Shown: positions 27,984 through 37,688, numbered from the stretch's first letter. The stretch: DNA of 64,000 nucleotides from Verrucomicrobiaceae bacterium (GCA_027486585.1 JAIXOU010000139.1:1-64000); one strand, 5' to 3'. Notes: a model not told the origin generated them from the letters alone. Made by a program: numbers and translations.

Positions 27984-28610
27984 ATGTCGTCTATATCCCA
28001 AAAGTCTGTCCAGTTTGGCTGCGGCATGCGTCCTGGACCTTCATGGATCAATTATGATGTCAGTCCCACGCTTCGGTTATCTAAAATCCCAGGACTTAAA
28101 ACACTGCTGCGTCTTCCTGATTGGTCCGCCAACGTCTTGCATGGCGACATCACCCGCGGTTTACCGATTCAATCTGGATCATGCTCTCGGTTGTATTGCG
28201 ATCAAGTCTTGGAGCATCTAGCTCGTGAGGATGTCTATGCTGCATTGAAAGAGTGCCGACGCTTGTTGTCGTCTGAGGGTGTTTTTCGACTCTTCGTGCC
28301 TGATTTGAAAGCCATCGCCACCAGTTATGTGCAGGGCGGTGAATCTAGTTCCGCTGAATGGTTCATGGAAACCATCGGTCTCGGGTTCACCTCACGTCCA
28401 AGAACGATGGGTCAGCGTTTGCGTGAATACATCGGAAACTCCCGTCACCTCTGGGCTTGGGACGCCCAGTCTATGAGCGCTGCGCTGAAAGCCGCTGGTT
28501 TCAGCAAAATTCGGCAAGTCCAATATCGTGATTCAGGTGATTCGTTTTTTGATGAACTTGAAGGCTCAATTGAATGGGGACTCGCTCTCGGTCTGGAGGC
28601 ACGTTGCTGA
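27984..28610 (+). CDS. SAM-dependent methyltransferase, type 11
   Basis: 208 aa. The glycine loop is FGCGMRPGPSWINYD and the D/E post-motif DQVLEHLAREDV, as in methyltransferases of sugar clusters. LRECRR-like text (LKECRRLLSSEGVFRLFVPDL) marks the motif III strand. It probably methylates a sugar or lipid carrier of the glycan; the substrate is unknown. The next gene begins at the base after its stop. Confidence 0.8.
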   Translation: MSSISQKSVQFGCGMRPGPSWINYDVSPTLRLSKIPGLKTLLRLPDWSANVLHGDITRGLPIQSGSCSRLYCDQVLEHLAREDVYAALKECRRLLSSEGVFRLFVPDLKAIATSYVQGGESSSAEWFMETIGLGFTSRPRTMGQRLREYIGNSRHLWAWDAQSMSAALKAAGFSKIRQVQYRDSGDSFFDELEGSIEWGLALGLEARC

Positions 28611-29516
28611 TTGGCCCTTCCGATTACAGCCATCATCGCCACTCGTAATCGGGCGTGTCTTTGCAGTGATCTTTTGAAGTCCATCAGTCAGCAAGATCAG
28701 ACCTTAGCAGAGATTATTTTTTGTGATGCATCCGATGACGATTCAACTCGGGATGTCGTTGGCTCATCAGCTCACTATCTCCGTGCCACACAGTGCGGCG
28801 CGGCACCTCAAAGAAATCAGGCCATCCTTGTCGCCTCGCAGCCTTTTATCCTGATCATGGACGATGACATCACTCTAGAGCCTCGCTGTTTCAGCAGTCT
28901 CTGGAGCGTCATGCAATCAATCCCAACTGCTGGCGGAGTGACTGCTACCATTGTGAATGAAGCCTACGTTGCACCTGGTCGCTGGACAAAGGCGCTGCTC
29001 AAATGGTTCGAAGGCGGGCGTGAGCGCGCCACCTACGCTGGGGCTTGTGTTGGCCCTGGTTATACCTTCTGGCCTGCGGATGACCGGAATCAAGCTGAGG
29101 CTGTGCCCGTTGAGTGGCTGGGCACAGGCATGGCACTTTATCGTCGCGAACTCCTGCCGGATCCACCTTTTCCCAACATCTTCCACGGTGCTTCACTGTG
29201 CGAAGATTTGGCGTTGTCTTTGACCGTTGCAAAAGCTGCCCAGCTCTTTCAGGCCAGTCGAGCACGCTACATTCACTTGAATGCTGGTGGAGATCACAAA
29301 TCAGATGTCCGAAAGATAGCCAGTATGAACTTAGTGAACCGACATTACGTGATGACTCAGGTCATGGGTAAAACGTCATTCACTGACTACTTGCAGTTGG
29401 CTGCCATGATTGCTTTTGGGATGTTAGCGCCGCTAAAACGGGGACAATGGGGAGTTTTCGCCACCCAACTCGTAGGTTGCGCTCAAGGTTGTGCCAAGAT
29501 TATCTCATCTCGCTAG
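28611..29516 (+). CDS. Family 2 glycosyltransferase (TTG start)
   Basis: 301 aa, GT-A fold: ITAIIATRNRACLC at the N-terminus, IIFCDASDDDST and the metal-binding LIMDDDITLEP. No ATG opens this conserved start, and TTG at 28611 directly follows the previous stop. GGAGG at 28595-28599, 11 bases before TTG, is a credible ribosome site. Probably transfers a sugar during assembly of the glycan repeat on the cytoplasmic side. Confidence 0.85.
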   Translation: MALPITAIIATRNRACLCSDLLKSISQQDQTLAEIIFCDASDDDSTRDVVGSSAHYLRATQCGAAPQRNQAILVASQPFILIMDDDITLEPRCFSSLWSVMQSIPTAGGVTATIVNEAYVAPGRWTKALLKWFEGGRERATYAGACVGPGYTFWPADDRNQAEAVPVEWLGTGMALYRRELLPDPPFPNIFHGASLCEDLALSLTVAKAAQLFQASRARYIHLNAGGDHKSDVRKIASMNLVNRHYVMTQVMGKTSFTDYLQLAAMIAFGMLAPLKRGQWGVFATQLVGCAQGCAKIISSR

Positions 29517-29517
29517 A

Positions 29518-30471
29518 ATGAGCGACTCTGCTGACAATTCATTTCGTGTTTCGGTCATCATTTGTGCCCACCAGCCCGACAGCCGTCACCTCAGCAGGAC
29601 CTTGGCAGCTTTGCAGGAACAAACTTTATCGCCTGATGTCTGGGAACTTCTGGTGGTGGATAACCAATCTGCCCCTCCTCTTAAGTTGGATGAATTGCTG
29701 GCTTGGCATCCGCATGCAAAATGCATTCGCGAAGAAAACCTCGGACTCACTCCCGCTCGCTGCTGCGGGATTTATCACACATCAGCTGATCTCATTGTCT
29801 TCGTGGATGTCGATAATGTGCTGCACTCTGATTACTTGGCTAAAGCCTTGGAGATCGCTTCGCAGCACCCAAAGGTCGGAGTTTGGAGCGGGCAGGCGCA
29901 TCCTGAGTTTGAAGAGTCTCCAGCAGATTGGACGCGTCCCTATTGGGCCATGTTGGCCATTCGTGAGTTCAGTCATGATAAGATCATGATGGCCTCTGAT
30001 CGTTCACAGTCTTTACCACATGGCGCTGGGATGTGTCTCCGGCGTGAAGTTGCCTCTGCCTATATCAACGAAATGGTGAATGCGAATTGGCGTCTTCTAC
30101 TTGAGCGAAAAGGCCAGAGCCTTATGTCGGGTGGCGATTCAGATCTGGCCCTGCTTTCGATGCGACATGGCTGGGGAATCGGTCAGTTCATGCAGCTTCA
30201 TCTTGATCATCTTATTCCACCAAACCGTCTAACTGAGTCATACCTAATTAGGCTTAAAAAAGCCATGGCTGCATCGGGTGTTGTGCTTGATCATTTTCAT
30301 CGAGAACCTGCTCCAGTGCGCCCTTCTATAATTAGATGTTTACTGCGCCAATTGAAAATCTTGATCTGTTTTGACGGTGTTGAAAGACGCATGCAAATGG
30401 CCACATTCAATGGGGAACAGCATGGCTGGGACATGGTGAAATACCAATCGCAGATTGTATGTGAGTCATGA
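29518..30471 (+). CDS. Family 2 glycosyltransferase, paralogue of 49187 gene
   Basis: 317 aa. SVIICAHQPDSRHL opens the GT-A fold. The metal motif reads FVDVDNVL (DVD) where the paralogue at 49187 has FVDDDNIL, so the first of three Asp is kept but the middle one is Val. The two share long stretches (LGLTPAR, WSGQ, LAIREF, CVRRE or CLRRE), and seem to descend from one gene. ATG 29518 follows the upstream stop by one base; ends ATGA over the next gene. Confidence 0.85.
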   Translation: MSDSADNSFRVSVIICAHQPDSRHLSRTLAALQEQTLSPDVWELLVVDNQSAPPLKLDELLAWHPHAKCIREENLGLTPARCCGIYHTSADLIVFVDVDNVLHSDYLAKALEIASQHPKVGVWSGQAHPEFEESPADWTRPYWAMLAIREFSHDKIMMASDRSQSLPHGAGMCLRREVASAYINEMVNANWRLLLERKGQSLMSGGDSDLALLSMRHGWGIGQFMQLHLDHLIPPNRLTESYLIRLKKAMAASGVVLDHFHREPAPVRPSIIRCLLRQLKILICFDGVERRMQMATFNGEQHGWDMVKYQSQIVCES

Positions 30472-31706
30472 GTGATCACGCAATCAAAGTAGAATCACTT
30501 GGTAAATGCTATCACATACGAAAGCAAAGAGAAGGACACTATCTTACTTTGCGAGATCGGCTGACTACTTTATTCAAGCGCGGTTCGGTAGATCAACAAA
30601 GAGAAGACTTTTGGGCTTTGAAGGATGTCTCTTTCGATTTGCCCAAGGGCGAAGTTCTTGGCGTCATTGGACGGAACGGATCAGGGAAATCGACTCTTCT
30701 GAAAATGATTTCCAGAATCACTGAACCAACAAAAGGCCGAATCACGGTTCATGGGCGGGTGTCATGTTTGCTTGAGGTTGGGACTGGATTTCATCCAGAA
30801 CTCACAGGAAGAGAAAATATCTATCTCAATGGAGCCATCTTGGGCATGAGAAAGAACGAGGTTGCTGCATCCTTCGACGAGATCGTTGCGTTTGCCGAGG
30901 TTGAGCAATTTTTAGACACTCCGGTTAAAAGGTATAGCAGTGGCATGTATGTGCGATTGGCTTTCGCCGTCGCCGCGCATCTGGAACCGGAGATTTTGAT
31001 AGTGGATGAAGTTCTTGCAGTGGGGGATGCAGCTTTTCAAAAAAAATGTCTGGGAAAGATGCATGACGTTGCGCAGCAAAAGGGACGGACCGTTCTGTTT
31101 GTTAGTCACAATTTAAGCTCGGTAAGACAACTCACGACACGATGTCTCGTTCTTGAAAAGGGACAGTTAGTCTATCAAGGGAGCCCGGAGAATGCCATTA
31201 GTCGATATGTGCAAAATTTGGAACTGAGCGGCGATCATATCGAGAATCAATCAAGAGAATACGAGTGCACCGGTGATGCACGATTTGTTGATTTGAGATT
31301 TAAGACATCTGCAGCAGTGTTTCCCTCAGGTGTTCCCATTGAATTCATTGCCGTGATTTCAATTTTTAAAGCGGTAAATTCAGCCTTTATCAGTCTCACG
31401 GTTTTAACTCAGGAATCAAATCCAGTTGGTAGCGGATTCAGCGCAGCTTCCATTCATTCGACATCCTCTGGAAGGAGGACTCTGTCTGTCTGCATTCCTC
31501 CTATCACGCTCGCTCCTGGAAGGTACTACTGTATCGTGGCATTAAGTTTCTATTCTGGCGGTGTTCTAGTCAATATAGATGCAGTCTCCAAAGTGTTGCA
31601 CTTTGAAATTTTAGCCGACGATTCAACCAATAGCATTCTTTTACAATGGAACTCCAGTTGGGGTCCACTGAAGATGCCTCTTTTGGAGACTAGTTATCTA
31701 CAATGA
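30468..31706 (+). CDS. Wzt-like O-antigen ABC transporter ATPase (copy 1)
   Basis: 412 aa. Residues 1-250 are an ABC ATPase: Walker A GRNGSGKST (68-76), signature [11 protein letters not shown], Walker [14 protein letters not shown]. The remaining about 150 residues form a beta-rich domain like the carbohydrate-binding C-terminal domain of Wzt, which recognises the cap on the non-reducing end of an O-antigen. The partner is probably the permease at 36867. Followed by a TylF-like methyltransferase (overlap of 4 bases), a candidate cap-forming enzyme. Confidence 0.92.
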   Translation: MSDHAIKVESLGKCYHIRKQREGHYLTLRDRLTTLFKRGSVDQQREDFWALKDVSFDLPKGEVLGVIGRNGSGKSTLLKMISRITEPTKGRITVHGRVSCLLEVGTGFHPELTGRENIYLNGAILGMRKNEVAASFDEIVAFAEVEQFLDTPVKRYSSGMYVRLAFAVAAHLEPEILIVDEVLAVGDAAFQKKCLGKMHDVAQQKGRTVLFVSHNLSSVRQLTTRCLVLEKGQLVYQGSPENAISRYVQNLELSGDHIENQSREYECTGDARFVDLRFKTSAAVFPSGVPIEFIAVISIFKAVNSAFISLTVLTQESNPVGSGFSAASIHSTSSGRRTLSVCIPPITLAPGRYYCIVALSFYSGGVLVNIDAVSKVLHFEILADDSTNSILLQWNSSWGPLKMPLLETSYLQ

Positions 31707-32491
31707 ATTTTTGTGTTCTTTTTAGGAAGGCTTTATCTTGGCTTGCCCGTTCAACTGCGAAACTCGCAGCTAAATGGCATCCACATTTGGTACTGAAATC
31801 GGATGTCCCTACCTTCCCTTTTTGTGAAGATGGATTGGCTACCTTGCACAATAGCGAATTCTTGGTCAATGAACGTTTTCAACGAGCCTATTCATTGGGG
31901 AAACAAACTGGCTCTTGGCATAATCACGATCTACGTTGGCGTATTCACGTTCTACTTTGGTGCGCTACCTGGGCTGCCCAGTGCTCGGGTGCATTTGTGG
32001 AATGTGGTGTTTACCGAGGTGGATTTGCTCGTGCCATCATTGATTACATTAACTTTGAATCCCTCAATAAAACCTATTATCTGTTTGATACTTTTGCAGG
32101 TTTTGATCATAGCCAGTTTAATGAGTCTGAGCGCCGCACGATTGCCAGTAACTATCACTACGAAGACACTTTTAATGCTGTTCGGCAAGAGTTCAGCTCC
32201 ATGACTTCCGTGCGTCTTGTTAGAGGTTCGATTCCTGAGTCACTGGTGGATGTGGGTTCTGTTGCCTTTCTCAGCATTGATATGAACTGTGTAGTGCCCG
32301 AAATTGCGGCAGCTAAGTTTTATTGGCCGCATATGTCTCCTGGTGCCGTTATGGTTCTCGACGACTATGGCTTTACGATTCATCATCAGCAGAAGCTCGC
32401 ATTTGATCAATTGGCTAAGGAATGGAATGTAGAGATTCTATCTCTGCCGACTGGCCAGGGGCTGATATTCAAACCAGGAATGTCCGCATGA
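31703..32491 (+). CDS. TylF/macrocin O-methyltransferase-family protein
   Basis: 262 aa. FVECGVYRGGFARAI is the SAM-binding loop and YYLFDTFAGFD the family motif. Asp residues near SIDMNC and VLDDYGF match the metal-binding positions of TylF enzymes that O-methylate sugars. Conserved family order is intact. Likely makes an O-methyl group on a sugar, perhaps the terminal one recognised by the ATPase just upstream; that is inference from position. Confidence 0.85.
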   Translation: MNFCVLFRKALSWLARSTAKLAAKWHPHLVLKSDVPTFPFCEDGLATLHNSEFLVNERFQRAYSLGKQTGSWHNHDLRWRIHVLLWCATWAAQCSGAFVECGVYRGGFARAIIDYINFESLNKTYYLFDTFAGFDHSQFNESERRTIASNYHYEDTFNAVRQEFSSMTSVRLVRGSIPESLVDVGSVAFLSIDMNCVVPEIAAAKFYWPHMSPGAVMVLDDYGFTIHHQQKLAFDQLAKEWNVEILSLPTGQGLIFKPGMSA

Positions 32492-33198
32492 TTCAGTCAA
32501 TTGATCATTGTGTCATCTGTGGGGGGCGTTCATTTTCATCGAAAGAGATTCTTTGGGATGGTCTAGTTCAAGAGTGGTCTCTTTCAGATGATGAACGGCA
32601 TTATATTAACCGCCAACAAGGCACCCATTGTGATCAATGTGGCTGCAATCTACGTTCCATCGCTTTGGCCAAGGCGATAATGGCAGTCTCTTGTTTTGAC
32701 GGTTTGTTCAAGAGCTTCGTTTGGACACCGAGCGTTTGGATGAAGCGGCTTCTGGAAGTTAACCGTATTGGTGGGATTTCGGCTTATCTTGGTAAGCTTC
32801 CCCGGAGGACCCTGGCCGAGTATCCTCTGATAGATATGCAAAGTCTCCCATTTGAAAATGCCAGTTTTGATCTGGTTCTGCATTCAGAAACACTGGAACA
32901 CGTGCCTGATCCTTTAGGCGGTCTTAGAGAGTGTCTGCGCGTTTTAAGACCGGGTGGTTGGTGCTGTTTCACCATACCAATAATCACTGGACGGTTGAGT
33001 CGTAGCAGAAATGGCCTTTCTCCCAGTTTTCATGGACAGTCAGGTGCCAATCAAAACGACATGTTGGTGCAAACAGAATACGGCTGTGACTTTTGGGAGC
33101 AAGTTTTAGAAGCTGGTTTTGATGAGTGCCGAATTGTCAGTGTGGAGTTTCCATCGGCTCAAGCCATTGCCGCCCGTAAACCATTAACTTGGTCATGA
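32488..33198 (+). CDS. SAM-dependent methyltransferase with N-terminal Cys motif
   Basis: 236 aa. Residues 1-60 hold CVICGG and CDQCGC, which could form a zinc knuckle as in some sugar C-methyltransferases. The methyltransferase core has QSLPFENASFDLVLHSETLEHVPDPLGGL and the motif III strand LRVLRPGGWCCFTIP. ATG 32488 forms ATGA with the upstream stop. It ends one base before the next gene. Confidence 0.82.
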   Translation: MIQSIDHCVICGGRSFSSKEILWDGLVQEWSLSDDERHYINRQQGTHCDQCGCNLRSIALAKAIMAVSCFDGLFKSFVWTPSVWMKRLLEVNRIGGISAYLGKLPRRTLAEYPLIDMQSLPFENASFDLVLHSETLEHVPDPLGGLRECLRVLRPGGWCCFTIPIITGRLSRSRNGLSPSFHGQSGANQNDMLVQTEYGCDFWEQVLEAGFDECRIVSVEFPSAQAIAARKPLTWS

Positions 33199-33199
33199 G

Positions 33200-33967
33200 A
33201 TGTTAGAGTACACTGGTGAACGAATGGTGCCCGAAGCTGCGGATGGAAATACGTTTTGGGAACATGTGGAGAGATATCGTTTTGCACTTTCAAATCTTCA
33301 CGGAAGTCGCATCTTGGATATCGCATGTGGAGAAGGCTATGGAACAGCTGCTCTTGCCGCAAATCCGGATCTTCAGGTGGTTGGCATTGATATCTCAGCT
33401 GAGAGTTGCGCGCATGCACGCAGAAAGTATGGAGTTGATGCCCGCATGGGAAGCGCGGAATCCATTCCTCTTTCTAATGCCACTGTGGATACCCTCGTGT
33501 CATTTGAAACGATCGAGCATCTAAAGGCACCTGAACTTTTTCTTGAAGAATGCTATCGCGTTCTCACGCCTGGAGGTCGTCTTATCATCTCCACACCTAA
33601 TAGACCCGTTTATCATAAGCATTCGCCTGATAATGCATTTCATCATCATGAGATGACCCTTTTCGAGTTCCAAAATGCCCTGGAAAAGAGATTTCAAGTG
33701 AGCTCTATTTCCGGACAGGGACTACCTCTGCCGAGACTGTTTCAACGTCGAGGTCTCGGAAGACTTAAGGCAATATTTTATCGCCTCATGACACCTCATG
33801 CTTCACGCGCTCCTTTGTCAGAAGAGCGTTTGAATGCTCATGATTTAATCTGTCGCCCATTCAGTTGGCGTGACTCTTTTGATCCTTTTAAGGTCCGATT
33901 AATATCGGCACCACGATTGCAGTCTGCTTGTTATTTGATTGCTATTGCAACGCGTAAACCTAACTGA
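33200..33967 (+). CDS. Class I SAM-dependent methyltransferase
   Basis: 255 aa. ILDIACGEGYGTAALAANP is the SAM loop, VVGIDIS the acidic strand and SFETIEHLKAPELFLEECYRVLTPGGRLIISTPN the remaining class I motifs. Ends with RLISAPR. Starts one base after the previous stop and overlaps the next start by one base (TGATG), so it is tightly embedded in the operon. Methyl acceptor unknown, probably a sugar of the glycan. Confidence 0.87.
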   Translation: MLEYTGERMVPEAADGNTFWEHVERYRFALSNLHGSRILDIACGEGYGTAALAANPDLQVVGIDISAESCAHARRKYGVDARMGSAESIPLSNATVDTLVSFETIEHLKAPELFLEECYRVLTPGGRLIISTPNRPVYHKHSPDNAFHHHEMTLFEFQNALEKRFQVSSISGQGLPLPRLFQRRGLGRLKAIFYRLMTPHASRAPLSEERLNAHDLICRPFSWRDSFDPFKVRLISAPRLQSACYLIAIATRKPN

Positions 33968-34980
33968 TGCCGCTCGTTTCAGTCATTATTCCGAACTACA
34001 ATCACGCTCGATTCCTAGAGCGGCGTATTCGTTCTGTGCTGGATCAGACATTTACGGACTTTGAAATTATTCTTCTTGATGATGCTTCGACGGATGATAG
34101 CCGAAAGATCATCGCACAATATGAGGGACATCCGCTTATTCGTGTTGTATTGAGCAATCAAAACAGCGGTTCTGTTTCACATCAGTGGAATCTTGGAGTG
34201 AGCCTTTCAGAAGCGACCTATGTCTGGATCGCAGAAGCGGATGACGTTGCTGACCCCGAACTGTTAGCCAACCTTGTTTCACGACTCGAATCACGTTCCT
34301 CGGCGGTGCTAGCCTATGCCCAATCCTGGTTTATCGACGAACTGGATCAGCGAACAGGAGATCTCAATGACTGGACAGCCGACCTCGATTCTGAACGTTG
34401 GCGGCATGACTTCGTTAGTGATGGCACTGAAGAGTGTGCAAACTGTCTCAGTGTGAAAAACACCATTCCAAATGCAAGCGCGGTTGTTTTTCGTCGTGAT
34501 GCCTTTCTCAAGGCTGGCGGAGCGTGTGAAGGATTTAGACTCTGTGGCGACTGGATGACTTACTCCAAGGTGCTAATGCAAGGCGAAATGATCTTCGTAT
34601 CTCAACACCTCAATCACTTTCGTCTCCACGCCAGCAGCGTTCGTGCTACCACTAGCATCTATCAAAATTTCGCCGAGAGTCTCAAAGTTACTAGGTTTAT
34701 CATGGATAATGTGACCATGAATATCGCGGCAAAGAAGAAAGCGGCAAAGGCTGCTCAAAATGCGTGGTGGATTGCTCTTCGGTATAACCCTATTCCCAGA
34801 TCTTGCTCCATTTGGCAATTTGCACATGCGGCAGCCCATTTCGGTCTGTGGGCGCAAATCAAAATCTTGATCATGGTTCCTTTAGCTGGAATCGCTAGAA
34901 TGAGATGGATGAACCCTTTGCTACTCGCTAAGAGAAAGATAATGGCAGGGGCGACGACCCAAAAAGTTACATTATTGTGA
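33967..34980 (+). CDS. Family 2 glycosyltransferase
   Basis: 337 aa. PLVSVIIPNYNHARFLERRI opens the GT-A domain; DFEIILLDDASTDDS and the metal-binding WIAEADDVADPE (ADD) follow. The C-terminal part has GDWMTYSKVLMQGEMIF and a helical tail with W-F-residues suited to membrane contact. Ends a run of short-spaced genes before the dehydrogenase gene, with a gap of 57 bases. Confidence 0.87.
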   Translation: MPLVSVIIPNYNHARFLERRIRSVLDQTFTDFEIILLDDASTDDSRKIIAQYEGHPLIRVVLSNQNSGSVSHQWNLGVSLSEATYVWIAEADDVADPELLANLVSRLESRSSAVLAYAQSWFIDELDQRTGDLNDWTADLDSERWRHDFVSDGTEECANCLSVKNTIPNASAVVFRRDAFLKAGGACEGFRLCGDWMTYSKVLMQGEMIFVSQHLNHFRLHASSVRATTSIYQNFAESLKVTRFIMDNVTMNIAAKKKAAKAAQNAWWIALRYNPIPRSCSIWQFAHAAAHFGLWAQIKILIMVPLAGIARMRWMNPLLLAKRKIMAGATTQKVTLL

Positions 34981-35037
34981 CCTCGCTATCACTCAAACGA
35001 TAGAATGATCTATCGATAAATTTATTTTCACTCTTTT

Positions 35038-36318
35038 ATGAAAACTGCCATCATCGGTCTTGGTTACGTTGGCCTTCCTCTCCTACTCGCGTATGCTCGG
35101 AAAGGGCATCAAGCGCTGGGAATCGACATTGATCCCTCCAAGATTGAAGCCTTGATGGCTGGCCGCAGCTACATCAAGCACATCCCAACTGCCGATGTCG
35201 CGGAGGCCCTTGCCAGTGGAAATCTGGACGCCTCCTGTGACTTCAGTCGTCTTGCTGACGTGGATGCGGTGATCATTTGCGTGCCCACACCGCTTGACCA
35301 TCATTTGGAGCCCGATCTGTCTTATGTTACGGACACACTCGATGCTATCGTCCCTCACCTCAGTCCAGGGGTGACGCTCTCATTGGAAAGTACGACCTAT
35401 CCCGGCACCACCGAAGAGGAAGTGCTCCCCCGCGTCGCAGCACGCGGACTCACTCCAGGGGAGACTGTCTTCATCGTTTATTCACCCGAGCGTGAAGATC
35501 CGGGCAACGCAAAATTCCACGCCACCAATATTCCGAAAGTCGTCGGTGGCCACACGCCAGCTTGTTTGGCCAAAGGAGTGGCTCTGTATCAAGCCGCGTT
35601 TGATACAGTCGTTCCTGTTTCATCTACCAAAGTCGCGGAACTCAGCAAGCTCTTGGAAAACATCTATCGTGCTGTCAATATCGGCCTCATCAATGAGCTC
35701 AAGATCGTTGCCGATGCCATGAACATTGACATCTGGGAAGTGATCCAAGCTGCTGCTACCAAGCCCTTTGGGTTCACACCTTTCTACCCTGGACCTGGAC
35801 TTGGCGGCCACTGCATCCCGATTGACCCTTTCTATCTCACTTGGAAAGCCCGTGAATACGGCGTCCACACCAAGTTCATCGAACTTGCCGGTCAGGTGAA
35901 CCGAGCCATGCCGGAATACGTCGTTCAGCGAGCTATGATCGCCCTGAATGATGCCGGAAAATCGGTCAAGGGTAGCAACATTCTTTTACTCGGACTCGCC
36001 TACAAAGCCGATGTCGATGACATGCGTGAGTCCCCCACCTTTGAGCTCATGGACCGCTTCTCTGCACTCGGCGGTAATGTCTCTTATTATGATCCGCACG
36101 TTCCTGAAATTGGCCCGACGCGTGAACACGCCAAATGGAAAGGTCATCGTTCATTAGCTTGGTCCGAAGAAACCATCCGCGCTCAGGATTGCATCGTCAT
36201 CGTCACCAATCACAAAGCCGTCAATCTCCAAGAGCTTGCCGACTGGGCCACTCTTATCGTCGATACCCGCAATGCCATGGCAAAGGTAAAGGGGAGTGGT
36301 AAAATTCTGAAAAGCTGA
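35038..36318 (+). CDS. wbpA: UDP-sugar 6-dehydrogenase (WbpA/TviB type)
   Basis: Oxidises UDP-N-acetylglucosamine, UDP-N-acetylgalactosamine or UDP-glucose at C6 to the uronate with NAD. Visible are GLGYVGLP near the N-terminus, SPEREDPGN, the catalytic Cys259 in [11 protein letters not shown] and the C-terminal [15 protein letters not shown]. 426 aa. The phrase order resembles WbpA/TviB more than Ugd, but the substrate is not proved. The stop codon at 36316-36318 lies in an 8-bp repeat array, so the last residues (GSGKILKS) may vary between strains. Confidence 0.9.
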   Translation: MKTAIIGLGYVGLPLLLAYARKGHQALGIDIDPSKIEALMAGRSYIKHIPTADVAEALASGNLDASCDFSRLADVDAVIICVPTPLDHHLEPDLSYVTDTLDAIVPHLSPGVTLSLESTTYPGTTEEEVLPRVAARGLTPGETVFIVYSPEREDPGNAKFHATNIPKVVGGHTPACLAKGVALYQAAFDTVVPVSSTKVAELSKLLENIYRAVNIGLINELKIVADAMNIDIWEVIQAAATKPFGFTPFYPGPGLGGHCIPIDPFYLTWKAREYGVHTKFIELAGQVNRAMPEYVVQRAMIALNDAGKSVKGSNILLLGLAYKADVDDMRESPTFELMDRFSALGGNVSYYDPHVPEIGPTREHAKWKGHRSLAWSEETIRAQDCIVIVTNHKAVNLQELADWATLIVDTRNAMAKVKGSGKILKS

Positions 36319-36367
36319 AAGGCTGAAAGGCTGAAAGGCTGAAAGGCTGAAAGGCTGAAAGGCTGAA
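36312..36367. repeat. 8-bp tandem array (AGGCTGAA) over the wbpA stop
   Basis: Seven copies of AGGCTGAA (the first imperfect) run from 36312 to 36367. The wbpA stop TGA lies in the first copy. The motif is the reverse complement of the TTTCAGCCT motif in arrays at 36747, 52821 and 61356. Copy-number change could shift the end of the dehydrogenase or the spacing to the next gene. Confidence 0.85.
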
Positions 36368-36382
36368 AATTGGGCGAACGAA

Positions 36383-36742
36383 ATGAGATTATCTGAGGAG
36401 CTTCGACAGCGAACAAAGGTTTTTGCCTCTAGGAATGTGCGTTTGTTCATCCGACTTCCTCGTGATCGGGAAGAGGTAGCTGTTTTAGCCAAACAAATGT
36501 TACGCTCGGGTACTTCGGTGGCGGCTCATGCCCGAGAGGCCTCAAGGGCACGCTCCGACGCTGAACTTTGTTCCAAGTTAGATGTATTGCTTCAAAAAGC
36601 CGATGAAGTTCAGCTTTGGATAGAACTGCTTCGTGACGACTGTCTAATCGTAGATCAAGAACTCAGTGACCTTCATGCTGAAGCCAACGAAATCATGGCC
36701 ATCTTCACCACCATCGTCTCCAAAGTCCGCCGTCACCAGTAG
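36383..36742 (+). CDS. Four-helix bundle protein (S23-type)
   Basis: 119 aa, predicted as four helices. LAKQMLRSGTSVAAHAREASRARSDAELCSKL is the family signature of the small 'four helix bundle' proteins also found in 23S rRNA intervening sequences. Function unknown in the family; they are often found next to mobile or repeat-rich sequence. Here it sits between two CTGAAA repeat blocks inside the glycan locus. Confidence 0.82.
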   Translation: MRLSEELRQRTKVFASRNVRLFIRLPRDREEVAVLAKQMLRSGTSVAAHAREASRARSDAELCSKLDVLLQKADEVQLWIELLRDDCLIVDQELSDLHAEANEIMAIFTTIVSKVRRHQ

Positions 36743-36746
36743 CCTA

Positions 36747-36860
36747 AAACTGAAACACTGAAACACTGAAACGTTAAAACTTCAAACCAAGCCGTTCAGT
36801 TCTCCGTATTTCAGCCTTTAATAATTTCAGCTTTTCAGCCTTTCATAGTTTCAGCTTTTT
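36747..36860. repeat. CTGAAAC and TTTCAGC repeats
   Basis: About 110 bases between the four-helix bundle and permease genes. The left part has ACTGAAAC copies; the right part has TTTCAGCCTTT, TTTCAGCTTTTCAGCC and TTTCAGC. Left and right arms are complementary and could fold into an imperfect hairpin. The permease start follows without a clear Shine-Dalgarno sequence. Confidence 0.75.
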
Positions 36861-36866
36861 CAAATC

Positions 36867-37688
36867 ATGTCTCAAATCATCATCGAAGCCGGTCGCGCAG
36901 AGAAAAACTACTGGCGTGATCTCTGGCGTTACCGTGAACTCTTTCAGGTGCTCGCTTGGCGTGACATTTCTGTCCGTTATAAGCAGACTGTCATCGGGGT
37001 CGCTTGGGCACTCATCCGGCCCTTTCTCACCATGGTTGTGTTTACGATCATTTTCGGAAAGGTCGCCAAGCTACCGTCTGAAGGCAGCGCGCCTTACGCC
37101 CTTCTTGTCTTCGCAGGCATGCTTCCATGGACCTTTTTTTCCACGGCCCTCGCTGAGGCTTCCAACAGTCTGATTGGCAATGCCAACCTGATCAGCAAAG
37201 TCTATTTCCCCCGACTCATTGTGCCCACGGCTACAGTCGTTGTCGCTCTGGTGGACTTTCTCATCAGCTTCACCGTCCTCGCCGCCATGATGGTTTGGTA
37301 TCAGTTTCTGCCCGGATGGCAGATTCTGCTTTTGCCAGCCTTCATCCTCTTGGCTTTTTTAGCCTCCCTCGGACCTGGACTCTGGATCACGGCGCTGAAT
37401 GTTAAATACCGCGACTTTCGTTACATCATCCCCTTTATGGTTCAGTTCGGTCTTTATGTTTCGCCAGTGGGTTTTAGCTCCAGCGTGGTTTCTGAAAAAT
37501 GGCGTCTGCTCTATTCCCTGAACCCCATGGTCGGTGTCATCGACGGCTTCCGCTGGTGCCTGCTGCGCGGTGAATCCGCCATCTATTGGCCAGGCTTCTA
37601 CATGAGTCTCGGTGTCACCGTCTTCTTCCTCTGGCTCGGCATTCGTCAGTTTCGCAAAATGGAAAAGACCTTCGCGGACTTAATCTAA
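36867..37688 (+). CDS. Wzm-like ABC-2 permease for glycan export
   Basis: 273 aa with six hydrophobic helices, typical of the O-antigen permease (ABC-2 family) that passes undecaprenyl-linked polymer through the inner membrane. LAWRDISVRYKQTVIGVAWALIRP before the first helix is the family motif. It is the only such permease in the window, against three Wzt-like ATPases (30468, 39820 and 44124). Start ATG 36867; the 178 bases upstream are the four-helix gene tail and repeats. Confidence 0.92.
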   Translation: MSQIIIEAGRAEKNYWRDLWRYRELFQVLAWRDISVRYKQTVIGVAWALIRPFLTMVVFTIIFGKVAKLPSEGSAPYALLVFAGMLPWTFFSTALAEASNSLIGNANLISKVYFPRLIVPTATVVVALVDFLISFTVLAAMMVWYQFLPGWQILLLPAFILLAFLASLGPGLWITALNVKYRDFRYIIPFMVQFGLYVSPVGFSSSVVSEKWRLLYSLNPMVGVIDGFRWCLLRGESAIYWPGFYMSLGVTVFFLWLGIRQFRKMEKTFADLI

